Shown here piece after piece: positions 1 through 6,204 of a DNA stretch of 8,807 bases. Each line of letters opens with the position of its first letter. Position 1 is the first letter of the stretch. The DNA lies in contig JAKBCB010000134.1 of NCBI GenBank assembly GCA_021808185.1, positions 1 to 8,807 on the forward strand. Direction: 5' to 3'. The translations under genes and the position numbers were made by a program. The notes under the pieces are model-generated. The model was not told the DNA's origin. It made no database searches and was given only the letters and a program-made list of their open reading frames with translations. The DNA comes from Pseudomonadota bacterium (GTDB taxonomy: Bacteria > Pseudomonadota > Alphaproteobacteria > Acetobacterales > Acetobacteraceae).

Positions 1-847
1 CGATGAGGCGCTCGCGATGCGCGCGATAGACGCGCGGAATCCGCCACCACGGCATCTCCGGCCACGCGTGATGCACGAGATGCAGGTTGTTGTGCAGGAA
101 CAGCAGGCCAAGCACGGGCGCGTTCTCGACGATGGCGATGCGCTCGCGCACCCCCGCCGCCGCGCGATGCTCGGCGAAGGAGCGGATCAGCATCAGCGAG
201 GTGGCCGGATACACCACGAAGGCGAGATACAGCAGCGGGTTCATGCCGCACACGCCCCACACCCAGGCCAGCACGGCGGCGGCGCCGAGCAGGTGCGGCG
301 CCCACACGCGGCGCGCGCCGGGATGGCCCGCGGCCAGCGCGCGCGACTGGAAATACAGGAAGCGCCCGACGATCCAGGCCGGCCCCACCAGCAGCCGGCC
401 CAGGAACGTGTTCTGCGCCATGAACAGCAGCCGCGCCCAGTGGCCCAGCGGTTCCCACTGCTCGGGCAGCCAGTAGCGGCTTTCCGGATCGTCGATCGGG
501 TCGGTCAGCCGCGCGTCGTCGTGGTGGCGCAGATGCGAGACGCGATAGATGCCATAGGGCAGCCACAGCGACAGCGGCGCGAAAGCGATCGCGTCGTTGA
601 TGGCGCGGCTGCGTGTCGGATGGCCGTGCAGGATTTCGTGTTGCAGCGAGCCGTGCCACGCCACCAGCCACGCCAGCCCGGGAAACACCAGCCACGCCGG
701 CAACGCGGCATGGACCCACGTCAGCGCCAGCCAGCCGCCGTAGATGACAGCGCAGAGCGCGACGGTCGGCCACTCGACGCCAGCGGCGGGAGCCAGATCC
801 CGCTCCGCCAGCACCACGCCCGGAGGCGCCGCCACCCTTGCCCGCAC
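1..847 (-). CDS. Membrane di-iron fatty acid desaturase family protein (C-terminus cut by window edge)
   Basis: An integral-membrane desaturase, a di-iron enzyme that would introduce a double bond into (or otherwise oxidise) a lipid chain at the cytoplasmic membrane. The 282 visible codons carry all three histidine clusters: H70-EIL-H74 (HGSLQHEILHGH), H105-LR-HH109 (SHLRHHDD) and the third box in HNNLHLVHH (residues 252-260), preceded by RSFAEHR (222-228). Hydrophobic stretches lie at about 29-64, 88-101, 140-165 and 184-220, the usual layout of two membrane hairpins with the His boxes on the cytoplasmic side. I chose the GTG at 847 because GAGG sits 6 nt upstream; GTGs at 835, 817 and 814 are alternatives. 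An in-frame TAG lies just upstream, at 880-882. No stop is reached before the left edge, but the third box is already passed, so only the tail is missing. Substrate cannot be told from sequence; carotenoid ketolases and hydroxylases share the fold. The long plus-strand frame opposite is a GC shadow. Confidence 0.88.
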   Translation of the reverse strand, partial: MRARVAAPPGVVLAERDLAPAAGVEWPTVALCAVIYGGWLALTWVHAALPAWLVFPGLAWLVAWHGSLQHEILHGHPTRSRAINDAIAFAPLSLWLPYGIYRVSHLRHHDDARLTDPIDDPESRYWLPEQWEPLGHWARLLFMAQNTFLGRLLVGPAWIVGRFLYFQSRALAAGHPGARRVWAPHLLGAAAVLAWVWGVCGMNPLLYLAFVVYPATSLMLIRSFAEHRAAAGVRERIAIVENAPVLGLLFLHNNLHLVHHAWPEMPWWRIPRVYRAHRERLI

Positions 848-853
848 GCGCCA

Positions 854-857
854 CCTC
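854..857 (-). promoter_or_regulatory. Ribosome-binding site for the desaturase
   Basis: GAGG on the minus strand, 6 nt before the GTG at 847. It is what selects this GTG over the three downstream in-frame GTG codons. Confidence 0.5.
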
Positions 858-878
858 GGTTCTCGGCCGGTTATTATT

Positions 879-895
879 GCCTAGACATACTAGGC
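879..895. promoter_or_regulatory. Inverted repeat GCCTAG-N5-CTAGGC, candidate operator of the desaturase gene
   Basis: Two perfect 6-base arms (879-884 and 890-895) flank a 5-base centre (ACATA on plus). The element lies in the 82-base gap between the pbpC stop and the desaturase start, in a small AT-rich patch, 31 nt upstream of the GTG. It contains two copies of CTAG, a tetramer scarce in most bacterial genomes. It is not followed by a T-run in either direction, so it is more like a dimeric repressor site than a terminator. It overlaps the possible -10 element listed separately. Confidence 0.45.
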
Positions 896-916
896 GCGCG
901 CGTCACGGCGTCGCAA
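887..916 (-). promoter_or_regulatory. Possible sigma-70 type promoter for the desaturase
   Basis: Reading the minus strand, TTGCGA (911-916) and TAGTAT (887-892) are separated by 18 bases, each matching four of six positions of the sigma-70 consensus. The -10 overlaps the inverted repeat at 879-895, an arrangement typical of repression by promoter occlusion. The match is weak and found by eye; read-through from pbpC could also supply transcription. Confidence 0.25.
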
Positions 917-929
917 CGGCCCGCGCGAG

Positions 930-2840
930 TCAGTTTTCGTTTTTAATCCGCACGGAAGCCCGCGCCGCGCTGCCTTCGGCGTCGAGCACGGTGACGCGGT
1001 AGAAGCCGGTGGCGGGCGGCAGCCACGCCGCCTCGCGCCGCGCCGGGTCGGCGGCGATGGGGGCGCCGTCGATCAGGAAGGTCAGCGGACGGCGGCCGCC
1101 CATCGCGCGCAACACCACCGCGCCGCCGAAGCTCAGCACCGCGTCCGGTGGCGGGAACAGCAGACGCAAGGCATCCGCGCGCCGTGCCGCCGGCTCCGGC
1201 CACATCGGCTCGGGGGTGGCGCGCGGCGCGGGCGGCAGCAGGTCGAACAGGCGGGACAACACCGGCACCGCGAGGCCGCGCCCAGTGGCGCCCGGCAGCG
1301 GCGTACCATCCGGCCGGCCGATCCAGACGGCGGCGACATGGCGCGCGTCGAACCCGACCGCCCAGGCGTCGCGCCCGCCCCAGCTGGTGCCGGTCTTCCA
1401 GGCGACGCCGCTTGCGGTGCTGCCGGGGAACGGCTGCGTCAGCACCCCCGCGACGGCGGCGGCGGCGCGCGGGTCCAGGAAGGCGCGCGGCGGCTGCCGG
1501 TCCTGCGGCCGCAGGATCAGCGGCGACGCGGCGCCGTCGGTGGCCAAGGCGGCATACAGGCCCGCGATCTGCCGCGGCGTGATGCCGGCGCCGCCGAGCG
1601 CCAGCGGCAACGACGGGTCCGCCCCCGCCGGAAGCCGCAATTTCACACCGGCCGCTTGCAGCACGGCGGCGAAGCGCATCGGCCCCACCCGGTCCAGCAA
1701 CGCCACCGCCGGCAGGTTCAGCGACCGGCGCAGCGCCTCCGCGGCGGTGACTTCGCCGGCAAATCCGTGATCGAAATCCTCCGGCGCGTAATGGCCGAAG
1801 CGGCGCGGCGTGTCGTCCAGCACCGTTTGCGGCCCCGCCAGCCCGTCCTGGAAGGCCAGCGCGTAGATGAACGGCTTCAGCGCCGAGCCGGGCGAGCGCA
1901 CCGCGCGCGACAGATCGAGAAACCCGGCACCGGAGGCGATGGCGCGGATTTCGCGGGAGGAGGCGTCGGCGATCAGCAGCGCCAGGGACGCCCGCTCCGG
2001 CAATGTGGCCATGCGCTCGGCGGCGAGCCGTTCGACGGCCTGTTGCAGCGGCAGATCGAGCGTGGTGGCCACGCGCGCCGGCCCCGCGAAGCCGGCGACC
2101 GCCTGCGGCGCGTGGCGCGGCAGCTTCACGCGCGCGGTGGGCACATCCGGCGCGTCGCCGATCCCGTTGGCCGCGAGAATGCGGTCGCGCAGGAGCCTCG
2201 CGCGCGCCGCGTGGCGGTCCGGGCGGAGGGCTTCGGGGCGGCGCGGGATGGCGACGAGCAGCGCCGCCTGTGCCGGCTCCAGTAGGCGCGGCGAGGTGCC
2301 GAACCAAGCGAGCGCGCCGGCGCGCACACCTTCGAGGTTGCCGCCATAGGGCGCGAGGGTGAGCCAGATGCCCAGAATCTCGCGCTTGGAGAAATGCGCC
2401 TCCAGTTGCAGCGCGCGAAAGATCTCGATGACTTTGGCGCGCACCGTGCGCGGGCGCGGTTCGAGCAGACGGGCGGCCTGCATCGTGAGCGTGGAGCCGC
2501 CGGAGACGACGTGGCCGGCCACCACGTCCTGCGCCAGCGCCCGCGCCAGCGCCACCGGGTTGACGCCCGGATGATGCCAGAAGGCGCGATCCTCGGTGGC
2601 GATCAGCAGATCGAGGAACGCGGGCGAGACCTCATCGGCTTCGGTGGCGAAGCGCCAGACACCGCCCGGCGCCGGCAGCAGCGCCACGGTGCGACCCTGG
2701 CGGTCCACCACCTCGGTTCCCACCGCCCGGACCCGCGCGAGGTTGGGCGGGAAGGCACGGTCCAGGGCGAGCGCGAGCAATGCCACCGCCACCGGCGCCG
2801 CCAGCAGTCCCCACCACGGCCGGATTCGCCAGATCCCCAC
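930..2840 (-). CDS. pbpC: Penicillin-binding protein 1C (bifunctional class A PBP)
   Basis: A membrane-anchored peptidoglycan synthase with a glycosyltransferase and a transpeptidase domain, acting on the periplasmic face of the inner membrane. From the GTG at 2840 the protein is 636 residues. It has one N-terminal membrane segment at about 6-27, then a GT51 domain with the catalytic glutamate in EDRAFW (E83), GGSTLTMQ (114-121) and the second glutamate in YGGNLEG (E170). The transpeptidase domain has all three motifs: SALK (319-322), SLN (373-375) and KTGT (482-485). The last 80 or so residues, with LTFLIDGAPI and GFYRVTVLD, match the BiPBP_C domain specific to PBP1C. It is shorter than E. 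coli PbpC (about 770). The frame extends to a TTG at 2870, but no ribosome-binding site precedes it, while GGGG lies 6 nt before the GTG and the membrane anchor follows at once. The E. coli partner gene yfhM (alpha-2-macroglobulin) is not next to it here. Confidence 0.93.
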   Translation of the reverse strand: MGIWRIRPWWGLLAAPVAVALLALALDRAFPPNLARVRAVGTEVVDRQGRTVALLPAPGGVWRFATEADEVSPAFLDLLIATEDRAFWHHPGVNPVALARALAQDVVAGHVVSGGSTLTMQAARLLEPRPRTVRAKVIEIFRALQLEAHFSKREILGIWLTLAPYGGNLEGVRAGALAWFGTSPRLLEPAQAALLVAIPRRPEALRPDRHAARARLLRDRILAANGIGDAPDVPTARVKLPRHAPQAVAGFAGPARVATTLDLPLQQAVERLAAERMATLPERASLALLIADASSREIRAIASGAGFLDLSRAVRSPGSALKPFIYALAFQDGLAGPQTVLDDTPRRFGHYAPEDFDHGFAGEVTAAEALRRSLNLPAVALLDRVGPMRFAAVLQAAGVKLRLPAGADPSLPLALGGAGITPRQIAGLYAALATDGAASPLILRPQDRQPPRAFLDPRAAAAVAGVLTQPFPGSTASGVAWKTGTSWGGRDAWAVGFDARHVAAVWIGRPDGTPLPGATGRGLAVPVLSRLFDLLPPAPRATPEPMWPEPAARRADALRLLFPPPDAVLSFGGAVVLRAMGGRRPLTFLIDGAPIAADPARREAAWLPPATGFYRVTVLDAEGSAARASVRIKNEN

Positions 2841-2921
2841 GCGAAACCCCGCTCGGCTATGGCAACGCAAGCGATACTAAGGCTAACGTCGGCAACGATC
2901 GAGACATTGGAGGGAAAACCG
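2841..2921. promoter_or_regulatory. Divergent intergenic region between pbpC and mscL
   Basis: This 81-base gap must hold the promoters of the leftward pbpC and probably of the rightward mscL-chaC pair. It is less GC-rich around 2864-2915. I can see GATACT (2873-2878) as a four-of-six -10 match on the plus strand, but no convincing -35 at the right distance, so I do not place a promoter. The only clear element is the mscL ribosome-binding site. Confidence 0.35.
2909..2914 (+). promoter_or_regulatory. Strong ribosome-binding site of mscL
   Basis: GGAGGG, 7 nt before the ATG at 2922. It fixes the mscL start and rules out the much longer upstream extension of the same open frame. Confidence 0.8.
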
Positions 2922-3383
2922 ATGGCGGTTCCGAAGCTCGAGGTCCGGCAGCCCGCGTGGCTGCAGGAATTCCAGGCGTTCATCATGCGCGGCAACGTGG
3001 TGGACCTCGCCGTCGGTATCATCATCGGCGCGGCGTTCACCAGTATCGTCAACAGTCTGGTGAAGGACCTGTTCACGCCGATCATCGGGCTGCTCATCGG
3101 CGGCATCGATTTCGGCAACATCTTCATCACGTTGAAAGGCCCCTCGCAGCCGACGCTGGAAGCGGCGAAGGCGGCCGGCGCGGTGACGCTGAATGTCGGC
3201 CTGTTCCTGAACGCGGTGATCCAGTTCGTCATCGTCGCCTTCGCGGTGTTCTGGCTGGTGCGGGGGCTGAGCGCGCTATACCGCAAGAAGCCGGAAGCCC
3301 CGGCCGCCCCCCCGCCGCCACCGCGTGGCGAGGTGCTGCTGGAGGAAATCCGCGACCTGCTGGCGCGGCAGGCCAAACCCTGA
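2922..3383 (+). CDS. mscL: Large-conductance mechanosensitive channel MscL
   Basis: A homopentameric inner-membrane channel that opens under membrane tension and releases solutes on hypo-osmotic shock. The 153-residue protein carries the family signature RGNVVDLAVG (23-32) at the start of TM1, which runs to about residue 46. A periplasmic loop follows (GPSQPTLEAAKAAGAVTLN, about 73-91), then TM2 (about 93-115). The cytoplasmic tail has a charged RKK cluster (121-123), a Pro/Ala-rich linker ending in PPPPP, and a short amphipathic helix (LLEEIRDLLARQ, 139-150) that matches the C-terminal helical bundle. Length is slightly above the E. coli protein (136), owing to the N-terminal segment, loop and linker. 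The start is set by GGAGGG at 2909. The next gene begins 13 nt after the stop, so the two are probably co-transcribed. Confidence 0.96.
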   Translation: MAVPKLEVRQPAWLQEFQAFIMRGNVVDLAVGIIIGAAFTSIVNSLVKDLFTPIIGLLIGGIDFGNIFITLKGPSQPTLEAAKAAGAVTLNVGLFLNAVIQFVIVAFAVFWLVRGLSALYRKKPEAPAAPPPPPRGEVLLEEIRDLLARQAKP

Positions 3384-3396
3384 GCGGACCCGCCCG

Positions 3397-4092
3397 ATGA
3401 GCGATGCCGCGCCGCCACGGCTGACGCGCGAGATGCTGCTGCAAGGCGGGCTCGGCGAACTTATCGCGCGCGCCACACCGGACGTGCGGGTGCTGACCGA
3501 CGCGGAACGCCATGCCTCGTTGATGGCCACCCTCGCCGAGCGGCCGGAGCATGGCGACGGGGTGTGGCTGTTCGCCTACGGCTCGCTGCTGTGGAACCCG
3601 ACGATCCATGTCGGCGCGCGACGGGTGGCCGAGGTCCACGGCTGGCACCGGGCGTTCTGCCTCGGCACCAAGGTCGGGCGCGGCACGCACGACAACCCCG
3701 GCCTGCTGCTGGGCCTGCGCGCCGGCGGGCAATGCGCCGGGCAGGCGCTGCGCGTGGCCGAGGACGGGCTGGAGCACGAGTTGGACGTGCTGTGGCGGCG
3801 CGAGATGGTCACGGCGGGCTATGTGCCGCGCTGGCTGGAGGTGCGCGACAGGGCGGGCGCGCCGTTCGGCCATGCGCTGGCCTTCACCATCGGCGAGGAC
3901 TGCCACGGCTACGAGGGCGATCTGACGGAGGCCGAAGTGGTGCGGCGCCTGGCCACCGCCGCCGGAGAGCTGGGCAGTTCCGCCGAATATCTGTTCCGCA
4001 CCTGGCATGGGCTGCGCGGGTTGGGCATCGAGGACCCGCTGGTGGAGCGGCTTTCGGCTCTCGTGCATGCGGTGCTGACGGAGGCGGGGTAG
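3397..4092 (+). CDS. chaC: ChaC-type glutathione-specific gamma-glutamylcyclotransferase
   Basis: A cytosolic enzyme expected to cleave glutathione into 5-oxoproline and Cys-Gly, lowering the glutathione pool. The 231-residue protein aligns along its length with the ChaC family: an N-terminal helix LTREMLLQ (9-16), the substrate-binding loop FAYGSLLWNP (59-68), GWHRAFCLGT (82-91), PGLLLGL (101-107), GGQCAGQALR (110-119) and WRREM (133-137), where E136 is the family's catalytic glutamate. The ending SAEYLFRT (195-202) also fits. Length is close to E. coli ChaC. The ATG at 3397 has no strong ribosome-binding site; with a 13-nt gap after mscL, translation may depend on ribosomes finishing mscL. 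An open frame extends upstream into mscL but overlaps it and has no family similarity. The paralogous gamma-glutamylamine cyclotransferases are less likely given the ChaC-type motifs. Confidence 0.92.
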   Translation: MSDAAPPRLTREMLLQGGLGELIARATPDVRVLTDAERHASLMATLAERPEHGDGVWLFAYGSLLWNPTIHVGARRVAEVHGWHRAFCLGTKVGRGTHDNPGLLLGLRAGGQCAGQALRVAEDGLEHELDVLWRREMVTAGYVPRWLEVRDRAGAPFGHALAFTIGEDCHGYEGDLTEAEVVRRLATAAGELGSSAEYLFRTWHGLRGLGIEDPLVERLSALVHAVLTEAG

Positions 4093-4134
4093 CGCCGCCG
4101 CCGCGCGCCTATCGTGCGGCCGAGGGCGGCGCTA
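4090..4134 (+). other. Strong GC-rich stem-loop after chaC
   Basis: Ten bases at 4090-4099, beginning with the chaC stop codon TAG, pair perfectly with 4125-4134. The stem continues with 4100-4107 pairing to 4113-4120 (one G-U), giving 18 pairs, a 5-base loop (CCTAT) and a 4-base bulge at 4121-4124. No T-run follows, so it is not a classical intrinsic terminator. It may attenuate read-through, mark an mRNA processing or stabilising site between mscL-chaC and the downstream genes, or assist Rho-dependent termination. Confidence 0.5.
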
Positions 4135-4154
4135 TCGTCCAACTAAGCGGCGCC

Positions 4155-4160
4155 GGAGGG
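4155..4160 (+). promoter_or_regulatory. Ribosome-binding site of the Tm-1-like gene
   Basis: GGAGGG, 3 nt before the ATG at 4164 (GGAGG to ATG is 4 nt). The spacing is shorter than usual but the match is strong, and it selects this ATG; the open frame itself continues far upstream through chaC. Confidence 0.65.
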
Positions 4161-4163
4161 GAA

Positions 4164-5366
4164 ATGGTCGGCAAGCGCGTCTATGTCGCGGGCACCTGCG
4201 ATACCAAGGGGCCGGAACTCGCCTACGTGAAGGCGCGGATCGCGGCGCGCGGGGTGCCGGCGGTGATCGTGGATCTATCCACGCGCGCGGCGGGCGGCGG
4301 CGATATCTCGGCGACCGAGGTCGCGGCGCACCATCCCGGCGGCGCGGCCGCCGTGTTCACCGGCGACCGGGGCAGCGCGGTCGCGGCCATGGCGGAGGCG
4401 TTCGAAATCTTCGTGCGCGGGCGCGACGATCTGGCCGGGCTGATCGGGCTTGGCGGCTCCGGCAACACCGCACTGGTCACGCAGGCGATGCGGGCGCTGC
4501 CGGTGGGCGTGCCGAAGCTGATGGTCTCGACCGTCGCGTCATCGAACGTCGCGCCATATGTGGGGCCGAGCGACATCGCGATGATGTACTCCGTCACCGA
4601 TGTCGCGGGCCTGAACCGCATCTCCCGCGTGATCCTGGCCAATGCCGCGCACGCGATGGCGGGCATGGTGTCGGGCGAGGTGCCGCAGATCCCGGACGAG
4701 AAGCCGGCGATCGGCCTGACCATGTTCGGCGTGACCACGCCGTGCGTGACGCGGGTGGCGGACCTGCTGGGCCGCCGCTACGACTGTCTGGTGTTCCACG
4801 CCACGGGAACCGGCGGGCAATCGATGGAGAAGCTGGCCGATAGCGGGTTGCTCGCGGGCGTGATCGACGTGACGACCACGGAAATCTGCGACCTGCTGTT
4901 CGGCGGCGTGTTTCCCTGCACCGAGGACCGGTTCGGCGCCATCATCCGCCGGCGACTACCCTATGTCGGCTCGGTCGGCGCGCTCGACATGGTGAATTTC
5001 GGCGCCATGGCGACGGTGCCGGAGCGGTACCGCGGGCGGAACCTGTACGTCCATAATCCGCATGTCACCCTGATGCGCACGACGCCGGACGAGAATGCCG
5101 CGATGGGGCGCTGGATCGGCGAGCGGCTGAACCGCATGGAAGGCCAGGTGCGGTTCCTGCTGCCGGAGGGCGGCGTGTCGTTGCTCGACGCGCCGGGACA
5201 GCCGTTCCATGATCCGGCCGCCGACGCCGCGCTGTTCGCGGCGCTGGAAGCAACCGTTGCGCAGACGCCGCGCCGCCGCATGTTGCGCGTGCCGCATGCG
5301 TTGAACGATCCCGCCTTTGCCGAGGCACTGGCCGAACATTTTTCCGATATCATCGCCGAGGCCTGA
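4164..5366 (+). CDS. Tm-1-like ATP-binding domain protein (UPF0261 family)
   Basis: A 400-residue cytosolic protein of the UPF0261 family, homologous to the N-terminal half of the plant Tm-1 protein, whose N-terminal domain is known to bind ATP. The bacterial function is not established. Visible landmarks are VYVAGTCDTKG (6-16), the usual family N-terminus; a glycine-rich loop GLGGSGNT (95-102), a likely nucleotide-contacting segment; STVASSNVAPYVG (122-134); FGVTTPC (188-194); HATGTGGQSME (212-222); DVTTTEI (235-241); MRTTPDEN (304-311); and PEGGVS (334-339) near the end. Two alpha/beta subdomains are expected, split near residue 180. No signal peptide or membrane segment. It sits 4 nt upstream of the TIM-barrel gene, the separate counterpart of the other half of Tm-1, so the two products very likely act together. 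The start is supported by GGAGGG at 4155 and by the conserved N-terminus. Confidence 0.9.
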   Translation: MVGKRVYVAGTCDTKGPELAYVKARIAARGVPAVIVDLSTRAAGGGDISATEVAAHHPGGAAAVFTGDRGSAVAAMAEAFEIFVRGRDDLAGLIGLGGSGNTALVTQAMRALPVGVPKLMVSTVASSNVAPYVGPSDIAMMYSVTDVAGLNRISRVILANAAHAMAGMVSGEVPQIPDEKPAIGLTMFGVTTPCVTRVADLLGRRYDCLVFHATGTGGQSMEKLADSGLLAGVIDVTTTEICDLLFGGVFPCTEDRFGAIIRRRLPYVGSVGALDMVNFGAMATVPERYRGRNLYVHNPHVTLMRTTPDENAAMGRWIGERLNRMEGQVRFLLPEGGVSLLDAPGQPFHDPAADAALFAALEATVAQTPRRRMLRVPHALNDPAFAEALAEHFSDIIAEA

Positions 5367-5370
5367 AGCA

Positions 5371-6204
5371 ATGCCCGCCATCGCCCGTAGCGTCCTGCTT
5401 GAGAAGTTCCACGACATGGTGGCCCGGCGCATCCCCATCGTGGGCGGCGGCGCGGGCACCGGGCTTTCGGCGAAATGCGAGGAAGCCGGCGGCATCGACC
5501 TGATCGTGATCTACAATTCCGGCCGCTATCGCATGGCCGGGCGCGGCTCGCTCGCCGGCCTGCTCGCCTACGGCAACGCCAACGAGATCGTGGTGGACAT
5601 GGCGCGCGAGGTGCTGCCCGTGGTGCGGCACACACCGGTTCTGGCCGGGGTGAACGGCACCGACCCGTTCTGCCATTTCGACCACTTCCTCGATCACCTG
5701 AAGGCGATCGGGCTTTCCGGCATTCAGAACTTCCCGACGGTCGGCATCATGGACGGCACGTTCCGCGTCGGGCTGGAGGAAACCGGGATGGGCTTCGGAC
5801 TGGAAGTCGATCTGGTGCGACTGGCCCGTGAGAAGGACATGCTGACCACGCCCTACGTGTTCAACCCGGACGAAGCCACCGCGATGACCGGGGCGGGGGC
5901 GGACATCGTCGTGGCGCATATGGGGCTGACCACGGGCGGGGCCATCGGCGCGGGCACGGCCCTGACGCTGGCCGATTGCGTGCCGCGCATCGACGCCATC
6001 GCCGAGGCCGCGCGAAAGGTGCGGCCGGACGTCATCGTGCTGTGCCACGGCGGGCCGATCGCCATGCCGGAGGACGCGCAATACATCCTGGATCATTGCG
6101 ACGGCATCCACGGGTTCTATGGCGCCTCCAGCATGGAACGGCTGCCGACCGAAGTCGCGCTGACCGAACAGACGCGGCGCTTCAAGGGGATCGTGCGGCG
6201 ATGA
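5371..6204 (+). CDS. Phosphoenolpyruvate hydrolase family protein (TIM-barrel, Tm-1 C-terminal-half homologue)
   Basis: A 277-residue cytosolic TIM-barrel protein of the PEP_hydrolase family, related to the phosphoenolpyruvate mutase/isocitrate lyase superfamily. The family name suggests C-O or P-O chemistry on a phosphoenolpyruvate-like substrate, but the real substrate is unknown. Visible family features are IPIVGGGAGTGLSAK (21-35), IYNSGRYRMAGRGS (47-60) followed by LLAYGNAN, GVNGTDPF (93-100), NFPTVGIMDG (120-129), AHMGLTTGG (182-190), CHGGPI (225-230) and the closing GASSMERLP (251-259). These clusters sit at strand ends, as expected for a barrel active site; D99, H105, H183 and H226 are candidate catalytic or metal-binding residues (inference). 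GAGG (5358-5361), inside the end of the previous gene, is 9 nt before the ATG. Its stop overlaps the start of the next gene (ATGA), which argues for translational coupling. Confidence 0.9.
   Translation: MPAIARSVLLEKFHDMVARRIPIVGGGAGTGLSAKCEEAGGIDLIVIYNSGRYRMAGRGSLAGLLAYGNANEIVVDMAREVLPVVRHTPVLAGVNGTDPFCHFDHFLDHLKAIGLSGIQNFPTVGIMDGTFRVGLEETGMGFGLEVDLVRLAREKDMLTTPYVFNPDEATAMTGAGADIVVAHMGLTTGGAIGAGTALTLADCVPRIDAIAEAARKVRPDVIVLCHGGPIAMPEDAQYILDHCDGIHGFYGASSMERLPTEVALTEQTRRFKGIVRR

Noticed and set aside
17..946. A 309-codon open frame on the plus strand over the desaturase.
   Set aside because: Its translation is Arg/His/Pro/Gln-rich and low-complexity, while the opposite strand encodes a protein with all desaturase histidine boxes. 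It is a shadow caused by high GC content.
943..2307. Long open frames on both strands within pbpC (for example 943-2307 minus and 1338-2285 plus).
   Set aside because: They are Ala/Arg-rich with no recognisable motifs and lie wholly within a gene with intact catalytic motifs; overlapping genes are not supported.
2861..2904. Direct repeat GGCAACG (2861-2867 and 2891-2897), 30 bases apart, in the pbpC-mscL gap.
   Set aside because: Seven bases with weak flanking similarity are too short to call a regulator site without comparison to other genomes.
3564..4163. Upstream part of the open frame that contains the Tm-1-like gene, which could suggest a 600-residue fusion protein.
   Set aside because: This part overlaps chaC in another frame and has shadow-like composition, and a strong ribosome-binding site plus the conserved family N-terminus sit at 4164.
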